Notes: generated by a model not told the origin, from the sequence alone. A stretch of DNA of 35,142 bases from Candidatus Brocadiaceae bacterium S225 (GCA_007859995.1 SMSL01000022.1:1-35142), one strand, 5' to 3'; shown: positions 8,289 to 18,858, counted from the first letter of the stretch. Made by a program: numbers and translations.

Positions 8289-8318
8289 TTGACCTATTCA
8301 AAGCAGGGTAGATATAAT
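8289..8318 (+). promoter_or_regulatory. Sigma-70 type promoter for the LptF/G gene
   Basis: TTGACC (8289-8294), an 18-base spacer, and a perfect TATAAT (8313-8318). It predicts transcription from about 8325 and a leader of about 50 bases before the ATG at 8378. It lies in the divergent gap between msbA and this gene. Confidence 0.6.
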
Positions 8319-8377
8319 CGCCCTTAAGTTCCTGCAATTTGGCATCTTACACAGCAGAAAATTATTTTGCGAATTTA

Positions 8378-10012
8378 ATGAAAATACAGATATTACACAA
8401 ATATTTAATAAAAGAGTTATTCAGGACATTCCTGCCATCACTGTTATGTTTTGAGTTTGTATTATTACTGGGGTTTTCAATACAATTGCTTCATAAAGGG
8501 CTTGATGTGCCAAGCCTTTTTTCGGTTTTACCTTATATGGCTTTATACACCATACCACATGCTCTACCTACTTCATTGCTTACTGCGACGGTTATGTCTT
8601 ATGGACGGCTCAGTGCTGATAACGAAATTACTGCAATCAAAGTAGCCGGGATACATCTTCACAACTTAGTTACACCAGTTATCATTGTGGGAGTTTTTTT
8701 TAGTATATTGACATTGTATCTTAACGCCGAAGTCTTACCAAAATCGTATTTTAAGGTGAGACAGCTCCAGGAAAAGGCGGTTAAACGAGTCCTTGCTACA
8801 CACTTTATAACGGCCAAAAAGAAGATCGATTTTCCCCCATATCAGATATTTATTGGTGCTGTGGAAAGCAGTAATTTTAAAGATATTGCTGTTTTCGAAT
8901 TTGCCGGCGAGATTATAGTTAGTGTGCTTTTGGCGGAGGAAGGTGAAATCGAGATAGATGACGATGTGTCTCAGGTATTTCTAACGTTAAGGCGTGGAGA
9001 ATTTCTTAAACCGGATTCCGGAAACAGTGTTGATTCTCCTACAACCGGGAGTTTTGAGGAAGCTGTATTTAAGATCCCATTAAGTAGAGAAGTAAGACAT
9101 TCAGCACTTAAATATACAACATTAACAGATCTTCTTGGGCAGAGAAAAGAGATTAATAATGAGTTAAGCCGTTTCGGCAGACTGCCTAAAGATCCTGAAA
9201 AAACTATCGAGCGTGCAAAAAGCGGGATTTCATCGATTGATGATAAAAAGAACGTAGTTGAAGCAAAGCTTCAAAAAGCTGAAAAGGAGATAAAGAGATC
9301 AGAGGGCAAGATTTCAAAACAGGAGGGGACGATAAAGCGTGGGAAGTTTAATCTCAATGTTTACGAAAACTATATTAATGTGGCAAAAGGGAATATTGAA
9401 AATTTGACTAGAGAAGAGGAGAGTGTAGATAATATAATATCAAACTGGACTCCTTTCGGAGACACCCTGGAACGCAAGCATGAAAGGGAAAAGGAGTTTG
9501 AAAAAAATATTTCGTTAATTAAGAAGATAATAGAGAAAGACAAACGGAGAATTAAGAGCACAAAGAGAAAGATCTTAATATCTCAAAGATTAATAGATGA
9601 AGCGAATGGAAAAATTGAAAAATTAACTCTGGAGGTTGGAGAACTTAACCGGAGTATGAAAGATCTGCAGAAAGAGCACGCAATATTTACTGAACAAATT
9701 GCGATATCAGGAAAGCAGAAAATGAAACGTGAATTATCAATAAACATTCACAAGCGGTTATCGCCTTCTCTTGCAAGTCTTACGTTTATATTGATAGGTA
9801 TTCCATTAGGTATAATGACAAGAAGTAGTAATATGCTGGTCAGTGTGGGGATAAGTTTTATTTTAATACTTTTCATTTATTATCCGTTGGTTGCAACAGG
9901 ATTAGTTGTCGCGGAGAGTATGGGCTTTCCGATTATTCCCTCAGTCTGGGGGGCAAATGTTGTTAATCTTATTATAAGTGCGTTACTGTTTAGAAAAATA
10001 ATGAAATTATAA
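8378..10012 (+). CDS. lptF: LptF/LptG-family LPS export permease with coiled-coil insert
   Basis: A 544-residue inner-membrane permease of the LptBFG exporter, which pulls lipopolysaccharide out of the membrane towards the LptC/LptA bridge. The N-terminus (KYLIKELFRTFLPSLL, then further membrane helices), the TSLLTATVMSYGRLSADNEITAIK coupling region and the C-terminal helices starting RLSPSLASLTFILIGIPLGI are family hallmarks. Normal LptF/G is about 350-400 residues. The surplus is a Lys/Glu-rich coiled coil of roughly 200 residues (about 247-450) between the periplasmic jellyroll and the last helices. The ATG at 8378 is chosen over an upstream TTG because family proteins begin at this point. 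No second permease gene is in the window. Confidence 0.87.
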   Translation: MKIQILHKYLIKELFRTFLPSLLCFEFVLLLGFSIQLLHKGLDVPSLFSVLPYMALYTIPHALPTSLLTATVMSYGRLSADNEITAIKVAGIHLHNLVTPVIIVGVFFSILTLYLNAEVLPKSYFKVRQLQEKAVKRVLATHFITAKKKIDFPPYQIFIGAVESSNFKDIAVFEFAGEIIVSVLLAEEGEIEIDDDVSQVFLTLRRGEFLKPDSGNSVDSPTTGSFEEAVFKIPLSREVRHSALKYTTLTDLLGQRKEINNELSRFGRLPKDPEKTIERAKSGISSIDDKKNVVEAKLQKAEKEIKRSEGKISKQEGTIKRGKFNLNVYENYINVAKGNIENLTREEESVDNIISNWTPFGDTLERKHEREKEFEKNISLIKKIIEKDKRRIKSTKRKILISQRLIDEANGKIEKLTLEVGELNRSMKDLQKEHAIFTEQIAISGKQKMKRELSINIHKRLSPSLASLTFILIGIPLGIMTRSSNMLVSVGISFILILFIYYPLVATGLVVAESMGFPIIPSVWGANVVNLIISALLFRKIMKL

Positions 10013-10066
10013 TTTTTTTCATGAAAATATTCAATATTTCAGTTCGCAAAACAGTAGATAACAATC

Positions 10067-10094
10067 TTGACATTTTCATTGAATTAGTTATAGT
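10067..10094 (+). promoter_or_regulatory. Sigma-70 type promoter for rhomboid-dapB
   Basis: TTGACA (10067-10072), a 16-base spacer, and TATAGT (10089-10094). Transcription would begin near 10101, about 70 bases before the rhomboid ATG at 10173. Confidence 0.55.
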
Positions 10095-10172
10095 AAAAGG
10101 TCGATGTCATCTGCGATATAGTTATTGTAATCAATATGTTATAAATTTTCCTGATAGTAGTTTTAATTGAAA

Positions 10173-11054
10173 ATGGCATACAATGACAGTTACAACAAAC
10201 CGGGGCCGGGGTTTGGTTTATCAATAGGAAGTAAATGGACAAGATCTGTAATGATACTGATAATTGTAAATGTCAGTGTCTTTATCGTTCAGCTTCTGTT
10301 TTCCACCATTAGTTCACAATGGTCTGGAGTATATCCCGGGACCGACATAGATAATATAGTACCGCAGTTCGCTCTGGGGCCGGATCAATTTACCACTATT
10401 TTCTGGCTTTATCAACCTCTCGCTATAGGAAAGTTGTGGTTATGGCAGTTTGTAACGTATATGTTTCTTCATAGTATATCCAGCCCATGGCATCTAATAT
10501 TTAATATGCTTATGCTGTGGATGTTCGGTAGTGAAGTAGAAAGGGTAATGGGTACAAGGAAGTTCCTGTATATGTACTTTACAGCAGGCATCTTTGCGGG
10601 TATATTTTGTTGCCTGTTCACTCCTGGCAGCCCAATCATTGGCGCTTCAGGTGCAATTTTTGCCGTTGAAATTGCTTTTGCCATGTTCTTTCCTAACGCT
10701 ACGGTAATCTTTTACATATTCCCAATAAAGGCAAAATACCTTGTAATGGTATTCGCCGGTATTACAGTTATTAGCTGTATTATGCCTGCAAGTGGTAGTA
10801 CTGCGCATTTTGCGCATCTTGGAGGACTCATTTATGGTTTTCTGTTCATTCGTTACGAACCCAGATTTAGCAGTTTTCTTCTGTCATGGCAGAATCAACA
10901 GCAGAAAAAAGAGTATCAAAAAGATGAGGATGTTAAAAGGCAGGTTGATATTTTGTTAGACAAAGTGAACCAGGGTGGCATGAAAAGTCTGACGAGGAGA
11001 GAGAGAAACTTTCTTAGAAGTGCAAGCAAGAGATATAGAAAAACACGTAGTTAA
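10173..11054 (+). CDS. Rhomboid-family intramembrane serine protease
   Basis: A 293-residue membrane protein with the rhomboid catalytic dyad: serine in IIGASGAIFAVEIA and histidine in AHFAHLGGLIYG. HLIFNMLMLWMFG carries the conserved His/Asn of the oxyanion region. A long loop (about 50-90) follows the first helix. The cytoplasmic tail ends with VDILLDKVNQGGMKSLTRRE, a motif found after rhomboid domains in Bacteroidota and Planctomycetota. Substrate unknown. The ATG at 10173 is preferred over a TTG two codons earlier. It lies 37 bases before dapB. Confidence 0.9.
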   Translation: MAYNDSYNKPGPGFGLSIGSKWTRSVMILIIVNVSVFIVQLLFSTISSQWSGVYPGTDIDNIVPQFALGPDQFTTIFWLYQPLAIGKLWLWQFVTYMFLHSISSPWHLIFNMLMLWMFGSEVERVMGTRKFLYMYFTAGIFAGIFCCLFTPGSPIIGASGAIFAVEIAFAMFFPNATVIFYIFPIKAKYLVMVFAGITVISCIMPASGSTAHFAHLGGLIYGFLFIRYEPRFSSFLLSWQNQQQKKEYQKDEDVKRQVDILLDKVNQGGMKSLTRRERNFLRSASKRYRKTRS

Positions 11055-11091
11055 ACAGTACACATTTTCAGAAAGAAAAGCGGATAACATA

Positions 11092-11889
11092 ATGATTAAT
11101 ATAGCAATAAACGGTGTATGCGGACGCATGGGTTTAAGGATTGCAACGCTTGTCGCAGAAGACAAAGATTTAAAGTTAGTCGCTGCTCTTGAAATGAAAG
11201 ATCATCAACATATCGGAAAGGATTTAAGCGCTATAATCAGTCGTGGACACAATGATGTAATAATATCAGATGAACTTAATGGTTCAGCGGATGTGTTAAT
11301 AGATTTTACTTCCCCTGATTCAACAATGAGTAGACTGAAAGTTTGTGCCGAGAAGGGAATTGCCCTGGTGACAGGTACTACCGGTCTTGGCAGTGAACAG
11401 ATGGAACAGATTGAAAAGGCATCTCAAACAATACCATGCCTTTTTTCGCCAAATATGAGCGTAGGTGTAAATTTGCTTTTCAATCTTGTTGAGTCTGTGT
11501 CGAAGATTCTGAGTGATGACGCTGATATAGAAATAATTGAGTCGCACCACCGTTATAAGAAAGACGCGCCGAGTGGTACCGCTTTGAAACTTGCAGAAAC
11601 AATATGTTCTGCAACAAATCGGGAAATGGATAGTGTTGTAATTTACGGACGTAAAGGCTTTTCCGGAGAAAGGCCTCAAGACCAAATCTGTATACATTCA
11701 ATTCGATCGGGTGATATTGTAGGAGAGCACACGGTAACTTTTTGTAATGCCGGAGAACGTCTCGAATTGGTTCATAAGGCACAGACACGAGATTCTTTTG
11801 CCTTGGGTTCCATTCGTGCTGCAAAATTTTTAGCTGGAAAACCTCCGGGGTTGTATAGTATGAAAGATGCACTAAAGGATATGTGCTAA
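11092..11889 (+). CDS. dapB: 4-hydroxy-tetrahydrodipicolinate reductase
   Basis: A 265-residue NAD(P)H-dependent reductase of the lysine and diaminopimelate pathway. The nucleotide motif GVCGRMG (8-14), LVTGTTGL, SPNMSVGVNLL and the catalytic SHHRYKKDAPSGTA all match DapB. Length is standard when started at ATG 11092; an in-frame extension upstream overlaps the rhomboid gene and is not needed. Diaminopimelate supply implies a peptidoglycan wall or lysine synthesis. Probably co-transcribed with the preceding rhomboid. Confidence 0.95.
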   Translation: MINIAINGVCGRMGLRIATLVAEDKDLKLVAALEMKDHQHIGKDLSAIISRGHNDVIISDELNGSADVLIDFTSPDSTMSRLKVCAEKGIALVTGTTGLGSEQMEQIEKASQTIPCLFSPNMSVGVNLLFNLVESVSKILSDDADIEIIESHHRYKKDAPSGTALKLAETICSATNREMDSVVIYGRKGFSGERPQDQICIHSIRSGDIVGEHTVTFCNAGERLELVHKAQTRDSFALGSIRAAKFLAGKPPGLYSMKDALKDMC

Positions 11890-12269
11890 AGCATACACAC
11901 TAATACTCTGCAAAACTGAGCCTGAACCCGCAATAACTTTATACCGCAATTTCCGTTTGCCATGTCAAAATCAAGTCCTATCAATGATCTGCCAATATGG
12001 CATAATAGGTATCCACAAAAGACTAGCCTTGTACATGTAAATTAATAATTCTTACATAAGTTTATATATTAATGTAACTTATGATGTTCACAGAAATATA
12101 TGGTATATGGTTTGCGTAGTCTAGTAGATCAGAAGATTTCTCTTGGTTAAAGTTCAATTTCTTAAGTCTGTCATACGAAAGTCAGGCAAAATCTTCTGTA
12201 AGATAAAATAAAACAGTTATCAATTTGATTAAACAGAAGTATTGAATTTAATATTATAAGGAGAATTTT
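11890..12269 (+). promoter_or_regulatory. dnaK upstream region with inverted repeats
   Basis: This 380-base gap holds no convincing gene. Two perfect inverted repeats stand out: CATAAGTT/AACTTATG (12055-12062/12076-12083, 13-base loop) and CAGAAGATTT/AAATCTTCTG (12130-12139/12189-12198, 49 bases apart). They could be an operator and a leader hairpin for heat-shock control. No CIRCE element and no convincing sigma-32 promoter is seen. AAGGAGA (12258-12264) is the dnaK ribosome site, five bases before the ATG. Confidence 0.4.
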
Positions 12270-14207
12270 ATGGAAAAAATTATTGGTATAGATCTTGGAA
12301 CTACTAATTCCGTGGTGGCTGTAATGGAAGGCGATAAGCCCAAAGTAATAACAAATGCTGAGGGAAACAGGATTACACCTTCTGTTGTTGCTTTTACCGA
12401 TAAGGATGAGCGTCTGGTTGGGCAACTTGCCAAGAGGCAGGCGGTAATAAATCCGAAAAACACGGTGTTTTCTATTAAACGTTTTATGGGCAGGAGACAT
12501 AATGAAGTTGCGCAGGAAGAGAAACTGGTGCCATATTCGATAGTCGGCAACCCTGAAGAATTGGTAAAGGTAGAAGCAAGGGGGAAAAGCTATACCCCTC
12601 CTGAAATTTCTGCAATGATACTTCAGAATCTTAAGAAAACGGCTGAAGATTATCTGGGTACGGAAGTCAAAAAAGCCGTAATTACGGTTCCTGCTTATTT
12701 TAATGACAGTCAGAGACAGGCAACAAAAGATGCCGGGTCAATAGCCGGCTTGGATGTAGTTCGTATTATTAATGAACCGACTGCAGCCTCTTTAGCATAC
12801 GGCATTGATAAAAAGAAAAACGAAAAAATAGCCGTTTTTGACCTTGGTGGTGGAACCTTTGATGTCTCCATCCTGGAGGTTGGTGAGGGTGTTTTTGAGG
12901 TTCTTTCTACAAATGGTAACACGCATCTTGGCGGAGATGATATTGATCAGGTGTTATTGAACTATATTGCTGACGAGTTTAAAAAAGAGCAGGGTATTGA
13001 ACTCCGTCAGGATCACATGGCTCTGCAGCGTCTCAGGGAATCAGCAGAAAAGGCAAAATGTGAACTTTCAACTTCAACAACTGCAGAGATCAATCTGCCT
13101 TTTATAACAGCAGACCAGGCCGGACCAAAGCATCTGACCATGAGCTTGACGAGGGCAAAGTTTGAACAACTGATAGGTAGCCTTGTTGAAAAGTGCCGTA
13201 AGCCATGCGAACTTGCTATGAAAGATGCGAAAGTCAGTCCTGATGACATAAACGAAGTGGTACTTGTTGGTGGAACAACGAGATCGCCTATTGTTCAAAA
13301 ACTGGTAAAAGAGATCTTTAAAAAAGAACCGAATAAAAGTGTGAATCCTGATGAAGTTGTTGCACTGGGTGCTGCAATTCAGGGAGCCGTTCTTGCGGGT
13401 GATGTTCATGATGTTTTGCTGTTGGATGTGACTCCGCTTTCATTAGGTATAGAAACATTGGGCAGTGTATGTACTGTTTTGATCCCGCGTAATACTACTA
13501 TACCTACTAACAAAAAGGAGATATTCTCAACTGCTGCGGATAATCAGACAGCAGTTGACATACATGTAATACAGGGTGAACGTTCAATGGCAACTGATAA
13601 TCGTACACTCGGGCGATTCCAATTAACCGGAATTCCTTCAGCCCCCAGAGGTATTCCTCAAGTTGAGGTTTCTTTTGATATTGATGCAAATGGTATTCTT
13701 CATGTGTCAGCTAAAGACCTCGGAACCGGGAAGGAGCAATCTATTCAGATAAAATCTTCTTCCGGCTTGTCTGATGAAGAAGTAAAGAAGATGCAGAAGG
13801 AAGCTGAACTGCATGCTGAAGAAGACAAAAAGAAGAGGGAAGTAATAGAGGTGCTGAACCAGGCTGATCAGGTAATTTATTCAACTGAAAATACCCTGAA
13901 AGAACATGGCGATAAGGTTGATGAGGCGGAGAAGAACAAAATAAACCAGGGACTGGAAAAACTGAAGAAAGCGAAAGAAGGAAAGAATGTTGATGAAATC
14001 AAGAAGGCTATAGATGAACTTCAGGAGTCTTCTCACAAATTGTCGCAGGCCATGTATGAAGCTGCCGCCAAAGAGCAACAGGCTGCTGGTGCGGAAGCTA
14101 CAGGCGAAAGTCCTTCTTCCGGAGAACAGCCTGCAGATGAGAAAGATTCTAAAAAGGGTAAAGAAGGTGACGATGTAATTGATGCAGATTATGAGGTAAA
14201 GGAATAA
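12270..14207 (+). CDS. dnaK: Molecular chaperone DnaK (Hsp70)
   Basis: A 645-residue Hsp70. The ATPase domain starts with [16 protein letters not shown], has [11 protein letters not shown] and [13 protein letters not shown], then [10 protein letters not shown]. The substrate domain has [13 protein letters not shown] and [17 protein letters not shown], followed by a charged lid and the tail [11 protein letters not shown] typical of bacterial DnaK. With ATP it binds and releases unfolded segments in the cytoplasm. grpE and dnaJ are not adjacent; clpB, its disaggregation partner, follows. A strong terminator lies 55 bases after the stop. Confidence 0.98.
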   Translation: MEKIIGIDLGTTNSVVAVMEGDKPKVITNAEGNRITPSVVAFTDKDERLVGQLAKRQAVINPKNTVFSIKRFMGRRHNEVAQEEKLVPYSIVGNPEELVKVEARGKSYTPPEISAMILQNLKKTAEDYLGTEVKKAVITVPAYFNDSQRQATKDAGSIAGLDVVRIINEPTAASLAYGIDKKKNEKIAVFDLGGGTFDVSILEVGEGVFEVLSTNGNTHLGGDDIDQVLLNYIADEFKKEQGIELRQDHMALQRLRESAEKAKCELSTSTTAEINLPFITADQAGPKHLTMSLTRAKFEQLIGSLVEKCRKPCELAMKDAKVSPDDINEVVLVGGTTRSPIVQKLVKEIFKKEPNKSVNPDEVVALGAAIQGAVLAGDVHDVLLLDVTPLSLGIETLGSVCTVLIPRNTTIPTNKKEIFSTAADNQTAVDIHVIQGERSMATDNRTLGRFQLTGIPSAPRGIPQVEVSFDIDANGILHVSAKDLGTGKEQSIQIKSSSGLSDEEVKKMQKEAELHAEEDKKKREVIEVLNQADQVIYSTENTLKEHGDKVDEAEKNKINQGLEKLKKAKEGKNVDEIKKAIDELQESSHKLSQAMYEAAAKEQQAAGAEATGESPSSGEQPADEKDSKKGKEGDDVIDADYEVKE

Positions 14208-14261
14208 AATTTAGTGATCCTATTACACTAGATGCGGAAAATTGCTAGTATTGATAGTCAG

Positions 14262-14290
14262 AAAAAAGCCGGGTTTAGCCCGGCTTTTTT
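14262..14290 (+). terminator. Rho-independent terminator/attenuator between dnaK and clpB
   Basis: A6, then GCCGGG (14268-14273), a 5-base loop, CCCGGC (14279-14284) and T6 (14285-14290): a textbook intrinsic terminator that also pairs A6 with T6. It ends 27 bases before the clpB start, leaving no room for a normal clpB promoter after it. Confidence 0.9.
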
Positions 14291-14317
14291 CGTTTTGTCA
14301 GTTTGGAGGCTAATAAA

Positions 14318-16909
14318 ATGAGATTAGATAAATTTACCATTAAGGCACAGGATGCAATTCAGGAAGCTCAGCAGTTTGCGGGTTCAAAAGGGCACCAACA
14401 GGTAGAATCATTACACCTTCTTGTTAGTCTGCTTCAGCAGCAACAGGGGGTAGTGGTTCCTATTATGAAAAAACTTGGGGTAAATAGTGATGAAGTTCTT
14501 GCCAAAGCACATAAGGCCGTAGACTTGTTACCACAGGTGAGTGGCGCGCAGGGTCAATATATCAGTAATGAATTGAAAGATATATTAAACAAGGCTACTG
14601 TTGAAGCCGGTAGATTGAAAGATGAATATGTGAGCACAGAACATCTTTTAATATCTCTGGCAGATAATAAACAGAATGCAGCCGGAAAAATACTGCTTGA
14701 ATCCGGAGTTCGCAGCACTGATATTTTTACGGCGCTGAAGGGCATCAGGGGGAATCAGAGAATTACAGACCAGAATCCTGAGGAAAAATATCAGGCATTA
14801 GAACGCTACTGCAAAGATCTTGTAGAGTTAGCGTCTAAGGGGAAATTAGACCCTGTTATTGGGCGTGATGACGAAATAAGGCGGGTAATCCAGGTATTAT
14901 CACGCAGGACTAAAAACAACCCTGTGTTAATTGGAGAGCCGGGTGTTGGTAAGACGGCTATCGCAGAGGGTCTGGCGCTCAGGATTGTTGACGGTGATGT
15001 ACCGGAAGGGCTGAGAAACAAAAGGGTGAGGTCCCTGGATATGGGGGCATTGATTGCCGGTGCGAAATTCAGGGGAGAGTTTGAGGATCGTTTAAAGGCA
15101 GTTTTAAAAGATATTGATGCGTCTGAAGGGCAGTCAATCCTCTTTATTGATGAGCTGCATACGGTTGTTGGTGCGGGAGCAGCAGAGGGGGCGGTAGACG
15201 CTTCCAATCTTTTGAAACCCGCTCTGGCGCGTGGTGAACTTCGGTGTATTGGCGCAACGACGTTAGATGAATACAGGAAATATATTGAGAAAGATGCTGC
15301 ATTGGAAAGAAGGTTTCAGCCGGTATATATCGGAGAACCATCTGTTGAAGATACTGTCGCAATTCTCCGTGGTTTGAAGGAGCGTTACGACCTGCATCAT
15401 GGAGTAAGGATTAAAGACTCCGCACTGGTTGCCGCAGCAACGCTGTCACATAGATATATCTCTGAGCGATTCCTGCCTGATAAGGCTATCGATCTGATAG
15501 ACGAAGCCGCGTCAAAGTTGAGGATGGAAATAGACAGCATGCCTACTGAACTGGATGAAGTAGAACGGAAGATAACTCAACTGGAAATTGAAAAAAAGTC
15601 ATTAAAAAAAGAGACTGATGAGGAGTCAAAGAAGAGGGTTGAGAAACTGGAGCGTCAGCTATCAGGATTGAAAGAAGATGGGAGCGCACTAAGGCTGCAC
15701 TGGGAAAATGAGAAAAAAGTAATAAAAGAAATTCAGGATTTGAATGCAAAAATTGATCAGGCAAAGGTAGACGAACAGACCGCACAAAGGAATGGCGATC
15801 TGGAAAAGGTTGCAGAAATAAGGTATAGTCTGTTAAGGGATTATGATAATGATATTCAAAAACTGCATGAAAGATTAAAGGATATCCAGAAGGATAGATG
15901 TCTGCTCAAGGAAGAAGTTGATACTGATGATATAGCCGAAGTTGTATCTAAATGGACCGGGATTCCAGTGTCAAGGATGCTGGAGAGCGAAAAAGAAAAG
16001 CTTATCAGGATGGAAGAACGTCTGAAAGAGAGGGTTGTCGGGCAGGGTGACGCGATAGAAGCTGTTTCAAATGCTGTCAGACGCGCGCGTGCCGGCCTGC
16101 AGGATCCAGATCGTCCGATAGGCACTTTTTTGTTTCTGGGGCCAACGGGTGTTGGCAAGACAGAGCTATGCAAGGCATTGGCTTCCTTTCTCTTTGACGA
16201 CGAGAGTGCGATGGTCAGGATTGACATGTCTGAATTCATGGAACAGCATTCTGTCGCAAGGCTTATAGGCGCACCTCCCGGATATGTGGGTTATGAAGAG
16301 GGGGGGAGATTGACAGAGGCAATAAGGCGAAGGCCGTATTCAGTAATCCTGTTTGATGAAATTGAAAAAGCACATAAAGATATCTTTAACATTTTACTCC
16401 AGGTATTTGATGATGGACGATTGACTGACGGCCATGGAAGGACAGTTGACTTCAGAAATGTAATTATCGTGATGACCTCGAATATAGGAAGTCAGTATAT
16501 CCAGGATTTTATTGCTCATGGAAACAGGGAAGAACTGGATAAAAATATCAGTAAAACCTTGAAGGAAATATTCAGGCCTGAATTCTTAAATCGCATTGAC
16601 GAAACAATAATTTTCAGTAGTTTGACAAAAGAACAAATTGGAGATATTGTCGAGATACAGCTTGCGGAGCTTAAAAAGAGATTGAGTCAGCACAACCTGA
16701 AGTTGTCAGTGACAGAATCGGCAAAAAAGTGTCTGGTAGAGGAGGGGTATGACGTCTTCTATGGCGCGAGGCCTTTAAAACGTACAATTCAGCAACGTAT
16801 TGAAAATCCACTTTCATTAGAGATTCTTCAGAGAAAATTTGAGAAGGCCGATGAAATAATTGTGGATTCAGAGGGAGGCTCTTTAACATTTCAGACAAAG
16901 GGGCGTTGA
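14318..16909 (+). CDS. clpB: ATP-dependent disaggregase ClpB
   Basis: An 863-residue Hsp100 protein: Clp N-domain repeats (about 1-145), first AAA+ domain with [13 protein letters not shown] near 206, a coiled-coil M-domain (about 410-525) that marks ClpB rather than ClpA or ClpC, and a second AAA+ domain with [14 protein letters not shown] near 608. Pore loop GYVGYEEGG and the arginine-finger region are present. It threads aggregated proteins together with DnaK. GGAGG (14305-14309) eight bases upstream fixes the ATG at 14318. It lies directly after the dnaK terminator. Confidence 0.97.
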   Translation: MRLDKFTIKAQDAIQEAQQFAGSKGHQQVESLHLLVSLLQQQQGVVVPIMKKLGVNSDEVLAKAHKAVDLLPQVSGAQGQYISNELKDILNKATVEAGRLKDEYVSTEHLLISLADNKQNAAGKILLESGVRSTDIFTALKGIRGNQRITDQNPEEKYQALERYCKDLVELASKGKLDPVIGRDDEIRRVIQVLSRRTKNNPVLIGEPGVGKTAIAEGLALRIVDGDVPEGLRNKRVRSLDMGALIAGAKFRGEFEDRLKAVLKDIDASEGQSILFIDELHTVVGAGAAEGAVDASNLLKPALARGELRCIGATTLDEYRKYIEKDAALERRFQPVYIGEPSVEDTVAILRGLKERYDLHHGVRIKDSALVAAATLSHRYISERFLPDKAIDLIDEAASKLRMEIDSMPTELDEVERKITQLEIEKKSLKKETDEESKKRVEKLERQLSGLKEDGSALRLHWENEKKVIKEIQDLNAKIDQAKVDEQTAQRNGDLEKVAEIRYSLLRDYDNDIQKLHERLKDIQKDRCLLKEEVDTDDIAEVVSKWTGIPVSRMLESEKEKLIRMEERLKERVVGQGDAIEAVSNAVRRARAGLQDPDRPIGTFLFLGPTGVGKTELCKALASFLFDDESAMVRIDMSEFMEQHSVARLIGAPPGYVGYEEGGRLTEAIRRRPYSVILFDEIEKAHKDIFNILLQVFDDGRLTDGHGRTVDFRNVIIVMTSNIGSQYIQDFIAHGNREELDKNISKTLKEIFRPEFLNRIDETIIFSSLTKEQIGDIVEIQLAELKKRLSQHNLKLSVTESAKKCLVEEGYDVFYGARPLKRTIQQRIENPLSLEILQRKFEKADEIIVDSEGGSLTFQTKGR

Positions 16910-16970
16910 ATTTTTGTAATGCTAATACATTCAGATCCCCTAAAGTGTTTTTAGAGAGGATTCAAGCCAG

Positions 16971-18113
16971 GTGAAATTAGATAAAAAAAAGATAATGCTT
17001 ATAACTGGTGTTTTGATAAGTATTGTCTGCTCGTGGCTTTTTGTTAGAAAAATTGAATGGTCTAGCCTGGGAGTGGCTTTCAGGGATGCTAAATATATTT
17101 ACATTTTCCCTACGATAATACTCATATTTCTCGCCTATTATATCAGAACTATTAGATGGGAGGTATTGCTGTCACCGGTAAAAAAAGTATCTTTATTAAA
17201 CCTGTTTTCTGCGAACATGATTGGCTTTATGGCAAATAATGTATTGCCGGCAAGGCTTGGTGAAGTTATAAGACCTGTAATCATAGCGAGGAAAGAGAAA
17301 ATAACGGTATCAACATCATTTGCTACTGCTGTGGTGGAGAGGGTATTTGATATATTAGGTATTATAGTAATCGCCTCTCTGCTTTTCTATTTTTTGCCAT
17401 CAGGGCCATCACAGAATAGACCGGTTGGCGCGGATAATCATATTGAAATATCAATAGTTAATTCAAAGATAGTGGAACATGGCAGGGCAGCTATAGCGAA
17501 CTCACAACCTAATAATCAGAAGAAAAAAACCGATTCACAAGCTGTACTACACCAATTGAAGAAATGGTCTGCTATCATGGCGTTTTTTGGAATATGTGCG
17601 ATAACGTCACTTTTCCTGTTGTCGTTGTATCCTAAAAAAGCGGGTGCAGTTTTTGAGAAGCTGCTTTTCATTTTTCCGCATCGTCTAAGGAGTGAGCTGG
17701 TTAATTTACTTCATTCATTTATCTCAGGTCTTCAGATCTTTGGCCACAAAACAAAATTGATATGGATAGGGATACTATCCATTATGGTATGGCTCATCAA
17801 TGCAGCATCTGTATATGTATTGTGTCACTCTTTTGACATAGGTTTGTCTTTTGCCGGATCCTGCTTCGTTACCGTATGTTTAGCCCTTGCGGTAGCATTG
17901 CCACAAGCGCCTGGTTTCATAGGAGTTTTTCATATCGCCACACAGAAATCATTAGGTGTATTTGATATCGGTCTAACATCTGCTCAGAGTTTTGCAATAT
18001 TACTGTGGGCGATAAGTGTCGTTCCTGTTACTGTTGCCGGGCTGCTGTTTCTCTGGAGAGAAGGGATAGGTTTCGGAGAAATATCTCATATAGAGGAAAA
18101 GATATCAGAATAA
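16971..18113 (+). CDS. UPF0104 / LPG-synthase-TM flippase-like membrane protein
   Basis: A 380-residue integral membrane protein with about eight hydrophobic segments. The motif NMIGFMANNVLPARLGEVIRP followed by VVERVFD is the signature of the AglD/YbhN/MprF membrane domain (PF03706), associated with moving or modifying lipid-linked groups. It has no soluble synthase domain, so it is likelier a flippase-like protein than an aminoacyl-lipid synthase. A polar loop (about 155-195) interrupts the membrane part. GTG start with AGAGAGGA ten bases upstream. It follows clpB by 61 bases. Confidence 0.78.
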   Translation: MKLDKKKIMLITGVLISIVCSWLFVRKIEWSSLGVAFRDAKYIYIFPTIILIFLAYYIRTIRWEVLLSPVKKVSLLNLFSANMIGFMANNVLPARLGEVIRPVIIARKEKITVSTSFATAVVERVFDILGIIVIASLLFYFLPSGPSQNRPVGADNHIEISIVNSKIVEHGRAAIANSQPNNQKKKTDSQAVLHQLKKWSAIMAFFGICAITSLFLLSLYPKKAGAVFEKLLFIFPHRLRSELVNLLHSFISGLQIFGHKTKLIWIGILSIMVWLINAASVYVLCHSFDIGLSFAGSCFVTVCLALAVALPQAPGFIGVFHIATQKSLGVFDIGLTSAQSFAILLWAISVVPVTVAGLLFLWREGIGFGEISHIEEKISE

Positions 18114-18156
18114 TTCGATGATATTACGTTCGGATGGGAGCGACAAGCTATTTCTG

Positions 18157-18858
18157 TTACCAATAACTCCGTCTCCCGGGCTTTCTCACAGAGAGTATGC
18201 GTATGATGTAGAATAGTATTATTCCTGACACAAATCCTCCTACATGTGCCCACCACGCTACACCACCGCCGGATGTTGATGCCGTTAAAGATACTGCACC
18301 GCTAAAGAACTGAATCAAAATCCAGAAACCAATAACGACCACGGCCGGGAGTTCTATGATTTGAATGAAAAAGAAGATGGGTACAATCGTAGTAACCCTT
18401 GCGCGTGGAAAGGTTACCATATATGCCCCAAGTACTGCGGCGATTGCCCCGCTTGCGCCGATACATGGTAATTCTGACTGACTGTTAAAAAAAACGTGTG
18501 CAGATGATGCGCTGGTTCCGCAGAGAATATAAAAGCAAAGGTATTTAACGTGCCCCAGTTTGTCCTCAATATTATCACCAAATATCCAGAGAAACCACAT
18601 GTTGCCAATAAGATGAATAAAACCTCCATGTAAAAAAGTTGAGAACAGGAAGGGGGAAAACGTGTCTATCAATGATAAATCGGAAGACCGGTAATCATGT
18701 GTTACCTTTATCGGCACTACGCCATACCGGTGTAAAAACTGGGCTAAATCTGAACCTAATGAGAGTTCATACAGAAAGATGAAACAGTTAATGGCGATAA
18801 TCCCTATCGTAACATAAGGAAAGGTGTCTGAGGGATTTCTGTCTCTTATAGGTATCAT
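18157..18858 (-). CDS. Rhomboid-family intramembrane serine protease
   Basis: A 233-residue minimal rhomboid. It starts MIPIRDRNPSD, typical of one bacterial branch, then HGGFIHLIGNMWFLWIFGDNIED, the nucleophile serine in CIGASGAIAAVLGAY and the catalytic histidine in WWAHVGGFVSGI. About six or seven membrane helices. Substrate unknown. It is a different type from the rhomboid at 10173, lacking that protein's C-terminal tail. It converges on the UPF0104 gene and lies 49 bases downstream of the amidase gene on the same strand. Confidence 0.9.
   Translation of the reverse strand: MIPIRDRNPSDTFPYVTIGIIAINCFIFLYELSLGSDLAQFLHRYGVVPIKVTHDYRSSDLSLIDTFSPFLFSTFLHGGFIHLIGNMWFLWIFGDNIEDKLGHVKYLCFYILCGTSASSAHVFFNSQSELPCIGASGAIAAVLGAYMVTFPRARVTTIVPIFFFIQIIELPAVVVIGFWILIQFFSGAVSLTASTSGGGVAWWAHVGGFVSGIILFYIIRILSVRKPGRRSYW

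Noticed and set aside
11320..11872. Long minus-strand open frames inside dapB
   Set aside because: They lie opposite a clear dapB and show no recognisable domain or ribosome site.
11890..12269. CIRCE/HrcA operator before dnaK
   Set aside because: No TTAGCACTC-N9-GAGTGCTAA or close variant is present.
14806..15207. 133-codon minus-strand frame inside clpB
   Set aside because: Low-complexity Ser/Pro-rich translation opposite a conserved AAA+ domain; a shadow of clpB.
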